Positions 29,777-38,424 of a stretch of DNA of 64,000 nt are shown here, in pieces (position 1 is the stretch's first letter; every line of letters begins with the position of its first letter). The position numbers and the translations under genes were made by a program. Below the pieces are notes generated by a model, which saw nothing but the letters and a program-made list of their open reading frames with translations, was not told where the DNA came from and searched no databases. The stretch lies in the IMG/VR virus record IMGVR_UViG_3300009103_000004, positions 103,190 through 167,189 of that record, one strand, 5' to 3'. This DNA is from a virus.

Positions 29777-30745
29777 TTAAGTGACCTGCCTGTATTGCAC
29801 TCTGTTAAAAGCAGCAAGATCCTCACCACCAGCGTAGCTTATGGCACTAGACAAATCTTCAGAAATCTCATTGAGTTTTTCGAAATAAGTCATGCCATTT
29901 CCCTCGACATCGACGGTGAACCCCTCGATATGGCTATTCTTACTTTTATTCGACAAGCTGGCCGAGCCAAAGTATCGCTTGGCGTAAGTGGAACAAGGAA
30001 TATTTATTGTCTCAGCTGGACTATCTTTACAGGCTACGAATAATCCACCACACATCACCATCGATGCGCCAGCAACCAAGGCCTTGGCTATATCGCCGTT
30101 ATGCCGTATTCCGCCATCTGCTATTATGGGGACGCCAGCCGCACAAGCGCACTCTGAAATACAAGTAAACATTGGATTCGTAAAGCCAGTCTTGTACTTA
30201 GTGCTACAAGGCGACCCGCCACCTATACCTACCTTGACAGCAGATGCGCCCCACTTTTCTAAATCAGCAACAGCCTTAGGAGTGGCAACGTTGCCGGCTA
30301 TGATGAAGGAGTCTGGAAACTTTTTACGTAAATAATACAAAGTGTCCTTCACGAGTTTTGAGTGACCGTGTGCGACATCTAGTGTTATATAATCCAATTT
30401 GTAGTTACGAATAGCTATGTTCTCAAGACTGGGTATGTCTGATTGCGAAACGCCAACACTTATAGAAACAACAGGCCACGACTCCTCGTTTGCCTTCTTT
30501 ACAAAAACCTCATTATCAACATCGAAACGATGCATTATGTACATGTAGGATTTCTTACTAAGTTTCTTGGCAAGATCAGGATCTATACAACAACGCATGT
30601 TAGCAGGTATGATCGGAAGTTCAAAAAAGTTACCACCGAAATTAACTGCAGGAACAGCTAAGGAACGAGTAGATAATTCCGAGTACCTGGGGATCAAACA
30701 GATGTCATCGTAAGATAATGCCAACTCACCTGATTTTCTTTTCAT
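29777..30745 (-). CDS. guaC: GMP reductase / IMP dehydrogenase family enzyme (322 aa)
   Basis: TIM-barrel IMPDH/GMPR signatures are clear: ALSYDDICLIPR at the N terminus, NMRCCIDPDLAKKL, YITLDVAHGHS, FIIAGNVATP, then AVKVGIGGGSPCSTKYKTGF holding the catalytic cysteine loop, and IIADGGIRHNGDIAKALVAGASMVMCGG. No CBS insertion, and the length fits GMP reductase. Reaction expected: GMP to IMP with NADPH, releasing ammonia. An IMPDH-like or altered activity is possible, since the loop reads PCSTKYKT rather than VCTTR. Located inside the virion gene block, overlapping the next gene by 20 nt. Confidence 0.85.
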   Translation of the reverse strand: MKRKSGELALSYDDICLIPRYSELSTRSLAVPAVNFGGNFFELPIIPANMRCCIDPDLAKKLSKKSYMYIMHRFDVDNEVFVKKANEESWPVVSISVGVSQSDIPSLENIAIRNYKLDYITLDVAHGHSKLVKDTLYYLRKKFPDSFIIAGNVATPKAVADLEKWGASAVKVGIGGGSPCSTKYKTGFTNPMFTCISECACAAGVPIIADGGIRHNGDIAKALVAGASMVMCGGLFVACKDSPAETINIPCSTYAKRYFGSASLSNKSKNSHIEGFTVDVEGNGMTYFEKLNEISEDLSSAISYAGGEDLAAFNRVQYRQVT

Positions 30746-32141
30746 CCTGTCTGTTTAACAGAGCTATGTTGTATGACAACACCAAAGTTACAGCTAGTGG
30801 ATCAAACACAATAACAATGATAAACATAAAGTATGTAACTACTGTATCGAGGTCGGCATCAAAAGCCCTAGCTATGAATTTAAAGCTGCCAATGTCGGTC
30901 TCAGCAATCTTTTCTTTAACCCCCAATATCTCAACATTGTTGCTATCTATTTTGTTATAAAGCTCAGCTATATCTGTCTCAGAAGTGTCAGCCCTACTCT
31001 CCTCCTTATAGCTTTCAACTTTCGCTAAAAACACTTTATACTCAGCTTCTATTTGATTATCTATGTCAACAATAGATCGTTTTATTTCTTCACGTTCCTC
31101 TTTTTGTGATTCAATTAGTTCTGCAAGCTTCTTCTTTTTATTGCTAAACAAACCACCAGGTTCCGACTCTAACTTATCACGCTCGGCATCAAGAGCAGAT
31201 TGCCTGTCAATGAGTATACGTTTAGATGCATTTTTACGCTCAACAAACTGATCATAAATAGTTTTGTAATCTTCTATTGCTTTGTCAGAACGAACATCAA
31301 CAACGGAGTCAGTGTTCTTAATATCTTCAATTTTCTTTAACGATAATTTATTGGCATCCTCTAAATTAAGAACCTGAGTTTCATACATAGAAACTTTAGT
31401 CTTGGTATCCTCAAATGCATCACTTAAAAATCCGAAAATGCCGAGTGACGTTATACCTATCAAGAATATGATTGCAGAAAACAAATATGTCTTGAGCATG
31501 ATTGGAGTTTTCTTCCAATACCTGTACAGGTAACTAGCTGCAACTAACTTAGCCAGTTCTAGACCAGAAGCCATTACTACGACAGCAAACATCGATCCCG
31601 CAAAAAGCAAACCAATACCTCTGACACTAAAAAATGCGGCACACCCAGCTACTATCAGAGAGGACACTCCCAAGAGTTTAACGAAAAAAGAACTATACTG
31701 TTTGGGTTTTTTTAATTTCTCTTTCAACTCTGAAGTTTCTTTTTCTTTTCGTAATTTAGAACGACGAGCTGCTTCGACAAAAGCTGCAGCCAACTTTAAA
31801 TCTATTTCTTTTTCTTTTTCATCCTTTTCCGGAGTTTTAGAAGATTCGGGAATATTAACTTCAGAAGGCTTATCATCGTTAGGAGGATTCTCAATATTTT
31901 CATTTTTCATTTCTTTATCGGGTTTATTAAGTTCTGTATCAGTTTTTGTATTAGGTTCTTTATCAGGTTCTTTGTTAGGTTCTTTATTAGGTTCTTTATC
32001 TTTATTTCCCATACTAATAGTTTCGGTTATATCCTGACCAGCCGGATTACCGCCTTTGGACATGTACTGCGGAACGTAAACGGTAGATGCCGACCGGACA
32101 CTTGGGGCTTTAGGCTTCCCCTCTTCTGGGGGTGTGGGCAT
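30726..32141 (-). CDS. Large coiled-coil membrane protein (471 aa)
   Basis: N-terminal 100 residues are disordered with tandem KEPN units (GNKDKEPNKEPNKEPDKEP). Then transmembrane helices near residues 155-195 and 215-240 (LLFAGSMFAVVVMASGLELA; TYLFSAIIFLIGITSLGIF), a long coiled coil (about 245-410) and a C-terminal membrane helix (YFMFIIVIVFDPLAVTLVL). Similar multi-span coiled-coil proteins occur in large phages beside portal genes. Membrane location is certain from composition, role unknown. Confidence 0.8.
   Translation of the reverse strand: MPTPPEEGKPKAPSVRSASTVYVPQYMSKGGNPAGQDITETISMGNKDKEPNKEPNKEPDKEPNTKTDTELNKPDKEMKNENIENPPNDDKPSEVNIPESSKTPEKDEKEKEIDLKLAAAFVEAARRSKLRKEKETSELKEKLKKPKQYSSFFVKLLGVSSLIVAGCAAFFSVRGIGLLFAGSMFAVVVMASGLELAKLVAASYLYRYWKKTPIMLKTYLFSAIIFLIGITSLGIFGFLSDAFEDTKTKVSMYETQVLNLEDANKLSLKKIEDIKNTDSVVDVRSDKAIEDYKTIYDQFVERKNASKRILIDRQSALDAERDKLESEPGGLFSNKKKKLAELIESQKEEREEIKRSIVDIDNQIEAEYKVFLAKVESYKEESRADTSETDIAELYNKIDSNNVEILGVKEKIAETDIGSFKFIARAFDADLDTVVTYFMFIIVIVFDPLAVTLVLSYNIALLNRQDEKKIR
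31951..32005 (-). repeat. 12-bp tandem repeats encoding KEPN
   Basis: Four imperfect copies of a GGTTCTTT[A/G]T[C/T]A unit (plus strand) encode KEPN/KEPD repeats; a likely site of length variation. Confidence 0.8.
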
Positions 32142-32144
32142 AGC

Positions 32145-33959
32145 TTACTGCCCTCCTGCCTGTTGGTACATATTCTGTACCCCTTCAGACTTTGCCTGAC
32201 CGCGCATATCTTCTAAGAATTGCTTAGCTAGAGAATACAAAGTTTGATCCGTAGCTTTAACCTGGGCCATCGCCTTCCTGCGCTCACCTTCTGGAAGTCC
32301 AGCCCATTGCTGGGCCATCTCTTGTGCCTGACCTTGGACATCCATAGGTGTAACTGCACTACCGCCACCACCTTGCTGAGCGTTGCCAACAGGGCCACCT
32401 GGAGGTGATCCACCACCGCCTTGCTGCTCAGCTTGTTGCTGTGCCTGTGCATCGAGATGCTTGTCTATAGATCCAGTTTCCATCTCACGCCTGAGGTCCT
32501 CCTCTTGCTTCATCTGAACTTTTTGAATCTCAGCATCCTCTTCCAGGCGTTCTTTCTTCTCGTCCACAGCGTCAGTAATACCCAACCAGGAGTAAGCTTT
32601 CTTCCTGGATATTTCACCAGAGCTAGAAAGCTGCATGATTACATTCTGACGATCCATATTATCAGCAAGACTTGGACGCTCGAGTTGTACATGCATATAC
32701 GGCTCGCCCATGAATTTAGATATCTTTTTGGATACCCACTGAGCAAAATCATTAAAGCCCAAGTGAATAAACATAAAACTATTTTCAAACAATCGAACTG
32801 CGGTGGGTACTTGTTGGACTTGAAGAGAACCCTTAAACAACTCTGCGGGATACCCCATAGCATCCAACATACTGTTAGTCTGGTACTCGATTAAATCCTT
32901 AGGTGCCAGGTTTTTGCCCTCGGCACCGAACTCTTGGTACTTTAGTGGGAACGGAAAAGCATGCATAGCAAACTTATCCTTGCGACGATTCTTAATAATA
33001 TTCTCAACTTGACCGCGCCATTGACTCAAAATTAAATTACGAACAACGCCAGTTTCATTAGTTCCAGGCTCCGGAGTGAATATACGAAATGGAACCATGT
33101 AATCCAACCCTATAGCCTCATCTATTTTTCTGTATACCTGTAGTATATGGAGGGACCTATAATTAGCTATGGTCTCAGGCAAGCCCCAACCTCTGTTACT
33201 TATCCCAGATATAGTAGGGGATTTAAAATGAAAAACTTCATCTTCATAAAACAGAAAATCTTTATCATCAGATACCGCACGCAACATATCCAGGGGCACC
33301 TCATTAACGATGTAAAGCTTGCCGTCTTTACAGTCCTTAACCAACTCCTTGGGAAATCTGTAAACATAAGAATTACTACCCGAAATGACGTTGTGCCGTA
33401 TTGTTACGTTTTTCGGATCTAGTTTTCTAGTTCTTATACGTCCTTTGTCTTTTACAGGAATATCTCTAAACGGTAACTTTATTTTTTTCTTAACATTTTT
33501 AGGATCAGGAACCTCATACTTCATAGCCTTAAGGTCAAAAGAAATATTACCTTCAGAAAACATATTCAACGAGTACTCAGCATCATGTCTCTCATCTACA
33601 AGAACTCTATCAAAAGGAAAATGAATACGATAAAAAGAATTACCGAAGCACGCCCATTCATCTCCCATCTCAGCCATTGCTTGGTGCAACCTTAGAGTAT
33701 ATGTAAAATATTCGTCAGCGTTATCCTTTTCCTCAGCAGATCCGTCTCCAGGAAACTCAAAATCAGTTATAAAGTGGCGTATAACCCGCATGGATGCACG
33801 CCTATATTGTGGGTTTAGGTAGTAGAGAAATAAACAAAAGTCTAAAGCGGATTCCAAGTTCTCAGGGACATACTCACTGGAAGGTAGTAAGAATGGATCA
33901 TCAAATTTTTTAGCGACATCGCTAGAGAAATGAAATTTTAAATCGTCTGAAGAACTCAT
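32145..33959 (-). CDS. Portal protein (604 aa)
   Basis: Size and layout fit a portal: N-terminal helical region (FCLFLYYLNPQYRRASMRVIRHF), beta-rich wing region, then the characteristic clip/stem text FHFKSPTISGISNRGWGLPETIANYRSLHILQVYRKIDEAIGLDYMVPFRIFTP. The C-terminal 130 residues are Gln/Gly/Pro-rich (QAQQQAEQQGGGGSPPGG), typical of portal tails inside the head. Forms the dodecameric DNA channel at the capsid vertex. Neighbouring tagged and glycine-rich proteins are therefore probable head proteins. Confidence 0.85.
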   Translation of the reverse strand: MSSSDDLKFHFSSDVAKKFDDPFLLPSSEYVPENLESALDFCLFLYYLNPQYRRASMRVIRHFITDFEFPGDGSAEEKDNADEYFTYTLRLHQAMAEMGDEWACFGNSFYRIHFPFDRVLVDERHDAEYSLNMFSEGNISFDLKAMKYEVPDPKNVKKKIKLPFRDIPVKDKGRIRTRKLDPKNVTIRHNVISGSNSYVYRFPKELVKDCKDGKLYIVNEVPLDMLRAVSDDKDFLFYEDEVFHFKSPTISGISNRGWGLPETIANYRSLHILQVYRKIDEAIGLDYMVPFRIFTPEPGTNETGVVRNLILSQWRGQVENIIKNRRKDKFAMHAFPFPLKYQEFGAEGKNLAPKDLIEYQTNSMLDAMGYPAELFKGSLQVQQVPTAVRLFENSFMFIHLGFNDFAQWVSKKISKFMGEPYMHVQLERPSLADNMDRQNVIMQLSSSGEISRKKAYSWLGITDAVDEKKERLEEDAEIQKVQMKQEEDLRREMETGSIDKHLDAQAQQQAEQQGGGGSPPGGPVGNAQQGGGGSAVTPMDVQGQAQEMAQQWAGLPEGERRKAMAQVKATDQTLYSLAKQFLEDMRGQAKSEGVQNMYQQAGGQ

Positions 33960-34312
33960 TTGACTGAAATTATGTTTTGAGCCTTACCCTGCTCTGTTAA
34001 CCAATCTTTTATAGGTTCTTCTATCCATGGCTTGGTTGCACCAATAGAAGCCCCAACAAGTGCACTGCGTAAAGCCTGCCCTATTGGATCTCTCTTGAAC
34101 ACCTTAGTATACTTCTTACGTTTCCTGGGGGCGCCTGTAAGAGTAAAATCAGATTGGTGTATGTCAAACTTGTGCGGTACCAAAGCAGCGGATAAACCAC
34201 CCAGTAGGCCACCAGCTATACCGCCTGAGCCTGCACTTATCAAAGCCTCTAGGGCTTTAGGCGAGAGAGTTATCGCCATTTTCACCATCTGATACTTCTG
34301 AAGATTCTTCAT
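33956..34312 (-). CDS. Tagged glycine-rich protein next to portal (118 aa)
   Basis: Begins MKNLQKYQMVKMA, a variant of the NKEKY tag (KY-x-MVKxA). Hydrophobic glycine-rich segment at residues 23-45 (LISAGSGGIAGGLLGGLSAAL), then a basic stretch (PRKRKKYTKVFKR). Overlaps the portal start by 4 nt. Links the tag family to the head module. Confidence 0.8.
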   Translation of the reverse strand: MKNLQKYQMVKMAITLSPKALEALISAGSGGIAGGLLGGLSAALVPHKFDIHQSDFTLTGAPRKRKKYTKVFKRDPIGQALRSALVGASIGATKPWIEEPIKDWLTEQGKAQNIISVK

Positions 34313-34475
34313 CCTTTAACTTATCACTAACGTTATAAACTAATGATGATATTTTTTCAAAACAATTATCTGCAGACTTAATGACAGGATTCCCATCTTT
34401 AATGTGAGTACATTTTTTGCCGTCAGAATCATCTGCAGGAGTTTTACCAACCTCAATCCTCGAGTTCTTCTTCAT
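34257..34475 (-). CDS. Acidic small protein (72 aa)
   Basis: Acidic, Ser/Asp-rich with a KKCTHIKDG start region and no recognised domain. Its last 18 codons overlap the tagged protein downstream in a different frame, so the C terminus or the downstream start could be misassigned; both N termini look genuine. Confidence 0.6.
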   Translation of the reverse strand: MKKNSRIEVGKTPADDSDGKKCTHIKDGNPVIKSADNCFEKISSLVYNVSDKLKDEESSEVSDGENGDNSLA

Positions 34476-34893
34476 TATCTTGTTCCTTTCGTTTGTCTCT
34501 TATAAACGCTATAACCCAAGAGGAATCTCCTGGGAATTCAAATATACCACCCAGATAAACTACCGAATATTGTTTGCCGAGATATTCTACCATAAAGTCT
34601 CCATTCATTTCACTAGGCTCAAACCATAACCCGCTATCTGGCAAACGTATGGCGACTTGATGCTCACCAACGGATACATCTAAAACTGGAAGGCGTAATT
34701 TATATAGCTCGTGGCGAATAATTACTCGTTGGAGTGGTTTATTAACCGGAGGAACTGTAACAACCTGGGACTCTTCTGATTCCTCATACTCGGGAGTTAG
34801 ATCCTCGCCAGACAATATGAGTTCCTTTACACGACGTTGCCGCTCTACGTTATCAGGCGGCGTTCCAGTGGGTACTGTTTGTTTCTTAGCCAT
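34453..34893 (-). CDS. Hypothetical protein (146 aa)
   Basis: Charged N terminus, then a beta-rich core (VIIRHELYKLRLPVLDV, MVEYLGKQYSVVYLGG) and an acidic tail (KEQDNEEELED). No recognised family. Confidence 0.75.
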   Translation of the reverse strand: MAKKQTVPTGTPPDNVERQRRVKELILSGEDLTPEYEESEESQVVTVPPVNKPLQRVIIRHELYKLRLPVLDVSVGEHQVAIRLPDSGLWFEPSEMNGDFMVEYLGKQYSVVYLGGIFEFPGDSSWVIAFIRDKRKEQDNEEELED

Positions 34894-34895
34894 AA

Positions 34896-35501
34896 TTAGT
34901 TTTTATCCATTCTTAGATTAGATAGTTCCACTACTCGTGCAACCGCTGCTCCACTCAATATCTCAAACCCAACACCCAGAACAGCCTGCTCCTGGTCAAT
35001 TGGTGAAAATTTAAATATGATATTTTTCGAACCACCCAACAATATAAATGAACCGAAGTTGGCGCATGTGTATACCGCCTTTACATCAAATGGGCTCAAG
35101 TCCTCCAACTCGGAATCATTTGCGGCACACAATAAAAGAGTTGTATCGAATTTGTATGTCTTAACCAACTCCTTATACAATAAAGAAGAGGCCATGAGAA
35201 AAGCTTTATACATGGAATCATTCCCACCAGCACACGCATAAAGCTTACAAATAGAATCAACACTAAGAGCAGACAGACTGTTTGTTTTTGTGTTTATGAA
35301 CGAAAGATACTCCACATCGCATTTCTTACAACAATCTTGAAGCGTTTGACGCCTAGGGAGAGTTTTCTTAGTAACCCAACGATGAAGCTGAAGGTAAGAT
35401 ACGCCTAAAAACCGGGCCATATCTTGGTATGAAAAACCATTCTCTATACGTTTAAACTCAAGTAATTCCGCGAACTTATCCTGAATTTGAGCTTTAGTCA
35501 T
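34896..35501 (-). CDS. HTH transcriptional regulator-like protein (201 aa)
   Basis: Residues about 5-45 form a helix-turn-helix of the Cro/C1 style: KRIENGFSYQDMARFLGVSYLQLHRWVTKKTLPRR. The rest resembles a ligand-binding or dimerisation domain with several cysteines. ATG at 35501 used; three residues longer is possible. Followed upstream by a terminator, so it opens the portal-region transcript and may regulate it. Confidence 0.75.
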   Translation of the reverse strand: MTKAQIQDKFAELLEFKRIENGFSYQDMARFLGVSYLQLHRWVTKKTLPRRQTLQDCCKKCDVEYLSFINTKTNSLSALSVDSICKLYACAGGNDSMYKAFLMASSLLYKELVKTYKFDTTLLLCAANDSELEDLSPFDVKAVYTCANFGSFILLGGSKNIIFKFSPIDQEQAVLGVGFEILSGAAVARVVELSNLRMDKN

Positions 35502-35539
35502 GATATACAAATGATATACATTGAAAACCCTGTAAAGAT

Positions 35540-35569
35540 AAAAAGGCCCACACTGATGTGGGCCTTTTT
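35540..35569 (-). terminator. Terminator downstream of 35613
   Basis: AAAAAGGCCCACA-CTGA-TGTGGGCCTTTTT, a 13-bp perfect hairpin; functions on both strands. Confidence 0.9.
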
Positions 35570-35612
35570 AGAGAGGGCTAGCCTGGCGGGCTAGGTTATC
35601 GTGGTCGACGCA

Positions 35613-35894
35613 TCAAGTAGAAGCAGTTTGTCTCAAATTTTCCGGAAGGTTTTCGCTTCCCTCGGGTGTAGGAGCTTGCTGCCTACCATTTACTTCTGCG
35701 AGTATAGATTCGCGAATGGTAGCTGCCTTTTGGAGCAACCTAGTTGCCTTGGCATCGCTGTGTTGAAAAAGCCTGGCTGCTTGTTCTGCTGTAGCTCCCG
35801 AGCCACTAACCATTTGGTTAATGAACCCAGCTGCGTTTGCTTTCTTGAAGCGCATGACTGCTTCTTCTTTGGACATTTGTGGTTGGTCGGTCAT
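35613..35894 (-). CDS. Small helical protein (93 aa)
   Basis: Helical, alanine-rich core (TAEQAARLFQHSDAKATRLLQKAATIRESI) between polar termini. Own transcription unit with a terminator. Could be a small capsid-associated or scaffold-like protein; not recognised. Confidence 0.75.
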   Translation of the reverse strand: MTDQPQMSKEEAVMRFKKANAAGFINQMVSGSGATAEQAARLFQHSDAKATRLLQKAATIRESILAEVNGRQQAPTPEGSENLPENLRQTAST

Positions 35895-35971
35895 AACATG
35901 TAATGGTTCTTGGTTATAAAAATAAAGTTAGAGAATTATTACTTACATACTACTAGGAGTCAAATAAAAAA

Positions 35972-36304
35972 TTAGTAAGACACAACGAAGGAATATACCA
36001 CGCCTTCGCGAGACTCAAAACTAGGAATGCTTTTAGCAGAACACCAACTCATATGTGTAAATGCAGCCAACAAAGAACCAAAGAATGTATGGTCGCGAGT
36101 GTAGAAGATCTCCTGCCCTACTAAGTCCATTTGATTATCTTGCACTTTCATAGGATTAGAATCTACAGACGCTAATTCTTTTACAAGACGAGCGAGATTC
36201 TCACCGCCTACCTGAACGAGATGTAATACACCCGAACTGTCCGTTATAGCAAGGCTTACAACCAAATTCTTTTCCAGAACTTCAATATTCTTTTTGTTTC
36301 GCAT
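35972..36304 (-). CDS. Hypothetical protein (110 aa)
   Basis: Beta-rich soluble protein with no recognised motif; flanked by non-coding gaps and a terminator beyond its 5' side. Function unknown. Confidence 0.75.
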   Translation of the reverse strand: MRNKKNIEVLEKNLVVSLAITDSSGVLHLVQVGGENLARLVKELASVDSNPMKVQDNQMDLVGQEIFYTRDHTFFGSLLAAFTHMSWCSAKSIPSFESREGVVYSFVVSY

Positions 36305-36319
36305 AAGTAACTAATAGTT

Positions 36320-36363
36320 AAAAAAAACGCCCGACTCAACAACAAGTGTCAGGCGTTTTTTTA
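36320..36363 (-). terminator. Terminator of the 36373 gene
   Basis: AAAAAACGCC / GGCGTTTTTT arms with an internal GAC/GTC extension, 10 nt past the stop codon. Confidence 0.85.
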
Positions 36364-36372
36364 AATGTCAAG

Positions 36373-37362
36373 CTACATTGTGTAGCTTTTGGACGGGTCC
36401 TTTATGTGACAAGCATTATGCAATGCCTCTCTATCTAGATCCCACGGATCCTCGGCTGGGATGAACTTGAAGTCTGCTGGTATGTGATCCAGCACACTTA
36501 AGTCTTTGTATAGCCTACCACTGGCCGTCAAGCGATCCCGCAACGATGCTTCGTCAGCATTAGTCATAGACGGCTTTGGGTGCCTGATATACGGGCACTT
36601 ACGGTCGAACTTAGACGAGATAGCTGCTTTTAGGCTACGGTAGGCCGGAGTTTCTATGTCCGACTCCAACTCGTAATCTCTGAAAGTGTAGTGGTTGAAG
36701 GTGGGGACACCAAAGACAGGTGTCTGATCCTTCTTATACCACTCAATTCCAGAGCTTGGCAAATTTGCCATGTCTGTGTTGAACTCCAGCGAATCGAGCA
36801 AGCCCGGCAACTTGATGGTTGTCGTATTGGTCGCACCCGAACCATCGGTCCACTTGAACTTGCGAGTGGTTTGATACCTCCTTGATTGCCCAAGGAAGGC
36901 ATTAATAATGCTTCCCACCTTCAAGGTGTTTACAACTGGGCTCTTACTATCGCCCCACCCTTTTATGGATTCAGCTTCTATGCCCGAGCCACCGTAGGGA
37001 GAAACTTGAGACCGCACTACAGCGGTGTGATCATGCAGATAAAAATTTTGCATCTTAGTCAGCCGCCGTTTTATTGTGGCCAACGCATCATCCACCATAC
37101 TTTGGTCTAGGTTTTTTACATCACTTAGATCAGGCAGCGGCAAGTCTATGAAGCCATTAGCGCCACGAGTTTTGATCGGAATGTGCATAAGGTCCCTAGC
37201 CCTGTTGACCTTAACATAGAGGAAGTAGTACTCTATGAACATACCTGGATCCATCTTGGTATGTTTGTTTGGTACTACTAGTTTCGAGTGGTACATTAGT
37301 TTCTCCGTCGAAACAAAGAAACCATCCATCGGAGATTTATCTTTTTTATTTTTTTTGCTCAT
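36373..37362 (-). CDS. Monocistronic hypothetical protein, probably abundant (329 aa)
   Basis: No family recognised. N-terminal lysines (MSKKNKKDKSP), then a mixed alpha/beta protein. Strong promoter motif 35-40 nt upstream, a perfect terminator and C/G-preferring codons indicate high expression, as for 9075-11309. Candidates include a structural protein or a DNA-binding protein; nothing decides between them. Confidence 0.8.
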   Translation of the reverse strand: MSKKNKKDKSPMDGFFVSTEKLMYHSKLVVPNKHTKMDPGMFIEYYFLYVKVNRARDLMHIPIKTRGANGFIDLPLPDLSDVKNLDQSMVDDALATIKRRLTKMQNFYLHDHTAVVRSQVSPYGGSGIEAESIKGWGDSKSPVVNTLKVGSIINAFLGQSRRYQTTRKFKWTDGSGATNTTTIKLPGLLDSLEFNTDMANLPSSGIEWYKKDQTPVFGVPTFNHYTFRDYELESDIETPAYRSLKAAISSKFDRKCPYIRHPKPSMTNADEASLRDRLTASGRLYKDLSVLDHIPADFKFIPAEDPWDLDREALHNACHIKDPSKSYTM

Positions 37363-37395
37363 GTTTATATTCTTGGTTAAAATTTAAGATACCAA

Positions 37396-37414
37396 GAATA
37401 TATAACACATTCCC
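37396..37414 (-). promoter_or_regulatory. Promoter-like motif upstream of 37362
   Basis: Minus strand reads GAATGTGTTATATATTCTTGG, full match to the consensus. Confidence 0.65.
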
Positions 37415-37419
37415 AGTAG

Positions 37420-37773
37420 CTATTCCAAAGGCTCCTTATATAGCTTTTTATTAGGAAGCCCTATACTTTCTGCATACTCAACCTGGTATGCTTGATACTC
37501 TGTCTTGGGACGTGTACTTATGTATTCCACAAGACCAGTTTTTTTGTTTTTGTGCAGAGTGAAAACAACTCTGTAATTAGAGAATATTTTATCTTTCTCA
37601 ACTTCTATATATAATTCCTTAGAGCATGGGTGCAATGTTGCATCTCCTTGCTCTGATACTACGTCTAAGCTAAAAGACTTCCCATCATCATGTATGGTAG
37701 GCTGTCTTAATGTGTAAGCTTCGATTTTATCGAAGCCTTCCTTCGATTCCACTTTCTTCTTCTGTCTTGGCAT
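37420..37773 (-). CDS. Hypothetical protein (117 aa)
   Basis: Start at MPRQKKKVESKEG (37773) is preferred over an ATG nine residues upstream that would deepen the overlap with the previous gene. Basic N terminus, beta-rich centre. No recognised domain. Confidence 0.7.
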   Translation of the reverse strand: MPRQKKKVESKEGFDKIEAYTLRQPTIHDDGKSFSLDVVSEQGDATLHPCSKELYIEVEKDKIFSNYRVVFTLHKNKKTGLVEYISTRPKTEYQAYQVEYAESIGLPNKKLYKEPLE

Positions 37774-37933
37774 TTTCTTCTTCTTTCTCCTTGTTTCCAA
37801 TTAATGCTGTCTTAACCCAGCTACATAGTTTTATAAATGGCCATATTATAGTTTCAAACTTTAATTTTAACCTACATGCGGAAAATACTCCCAAGTAAAA
37901 ACCGACCATTAAATAGAATAATGTTACTTCCAT
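37727..37933 (-). CDS. Small membrane protein (68 aa)
   Basis: Two hydrophobic stretches (LFYLMVGFYLGVFSAC; IIWPFIKLCSWVKTALIG) and a charged tail (KEKEEENAKTEEE). Likely one or two membrane helices. Overlaps the downstream gene. Confidence 0.65.
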   Translation of the reverse strand: MEVTLFYLMVGFYLGVFSACRLKLKFETIIWPFIKLCSWVKTALIGNKEKEEENAKTEEESGIEGRLR

Positions 37934-37935
37934 CT

Positions 37936-38424
37936 CTAATCATCCTTAATCTTAATTTCTTCAACTTTGCCTTTGTTGAGCTTATTATGAACAGCTTGCT
38001 CAACAATTAACGATTCCATACCTTCGCGACCATCGCATTCACTACAAGAATCCAGATGATATGTACCACCTGGTTCGTATGTGAAATTACTAGAGTTGGT
38101 GTGTGGTGTAAGATAGCACGCAGGTCGCTGGCAACAAACACACACCATAGCACATAACTCTTTATCCACAGAAGCACCACAGCATGGAGTAAACCGAACA
38201 TTATCTAAATATTTGATGTATCCGGTGTTAATCCATTTGCAGTCTTTGCTTATGCTAACCTTCTTTGAACAATTTCCACAAGTTATCCAGTCCGACCCAT
38301 ACGGGTCTAACTCATCGTACTCTTCCGTTCTAATTAAGTATTTTGTTTTACCACGAACTCTAAGTATCATGTCTACCAAATGTTTGACATGTCGCTTATA
38401 TATAGGATCCTTCGGATGTATCAT
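37936..38424 (-). CDS. Cysteine-rich zinc-binding protein (162 aa)
   Basis: Multiple CxxC pairs in order: CGNC, CC (RFTPCCG), C-x-VCVCCQ-RPAC and CSECDG. These could hold two or three zinc ions. Resembles stand-alone zinc-ribbon proteins of phages. Overlaps the RecQ gene by 4 nt; a replication or transcription adaptor is possible. Confidence 0.75.
   Translation of the reverse strand: MIHPKDPIYKRHVKHLVDMILRVRGKTKYLIRTEEYDELDPYGSDWITCGNCSKKVSISKDCKWINTGYIKYLDNVRFTPCCGASVDKELCAMVCVCCQRPACYLTPHTNSSNFTYEPGGTYHLDSCSECDGREGMESLIVEQAVHNKLNKGKVEEIKIKDD

Noticed and set aside
23655-30745. Aminoadenine (Z-genome) pathway from the HD enzyme and GMP reductase
   Set aside because: No PurZ or DatZ-specific features are visible here, and the HD protein looks more like YhaM-type enzymes.
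35501-35540. ATGATATACAAATGATATACA direct repeat as a distinct operator
   Set aside because: Only two short copies near a start codon. It may be an operator of the HTH protein but is too short to claim.
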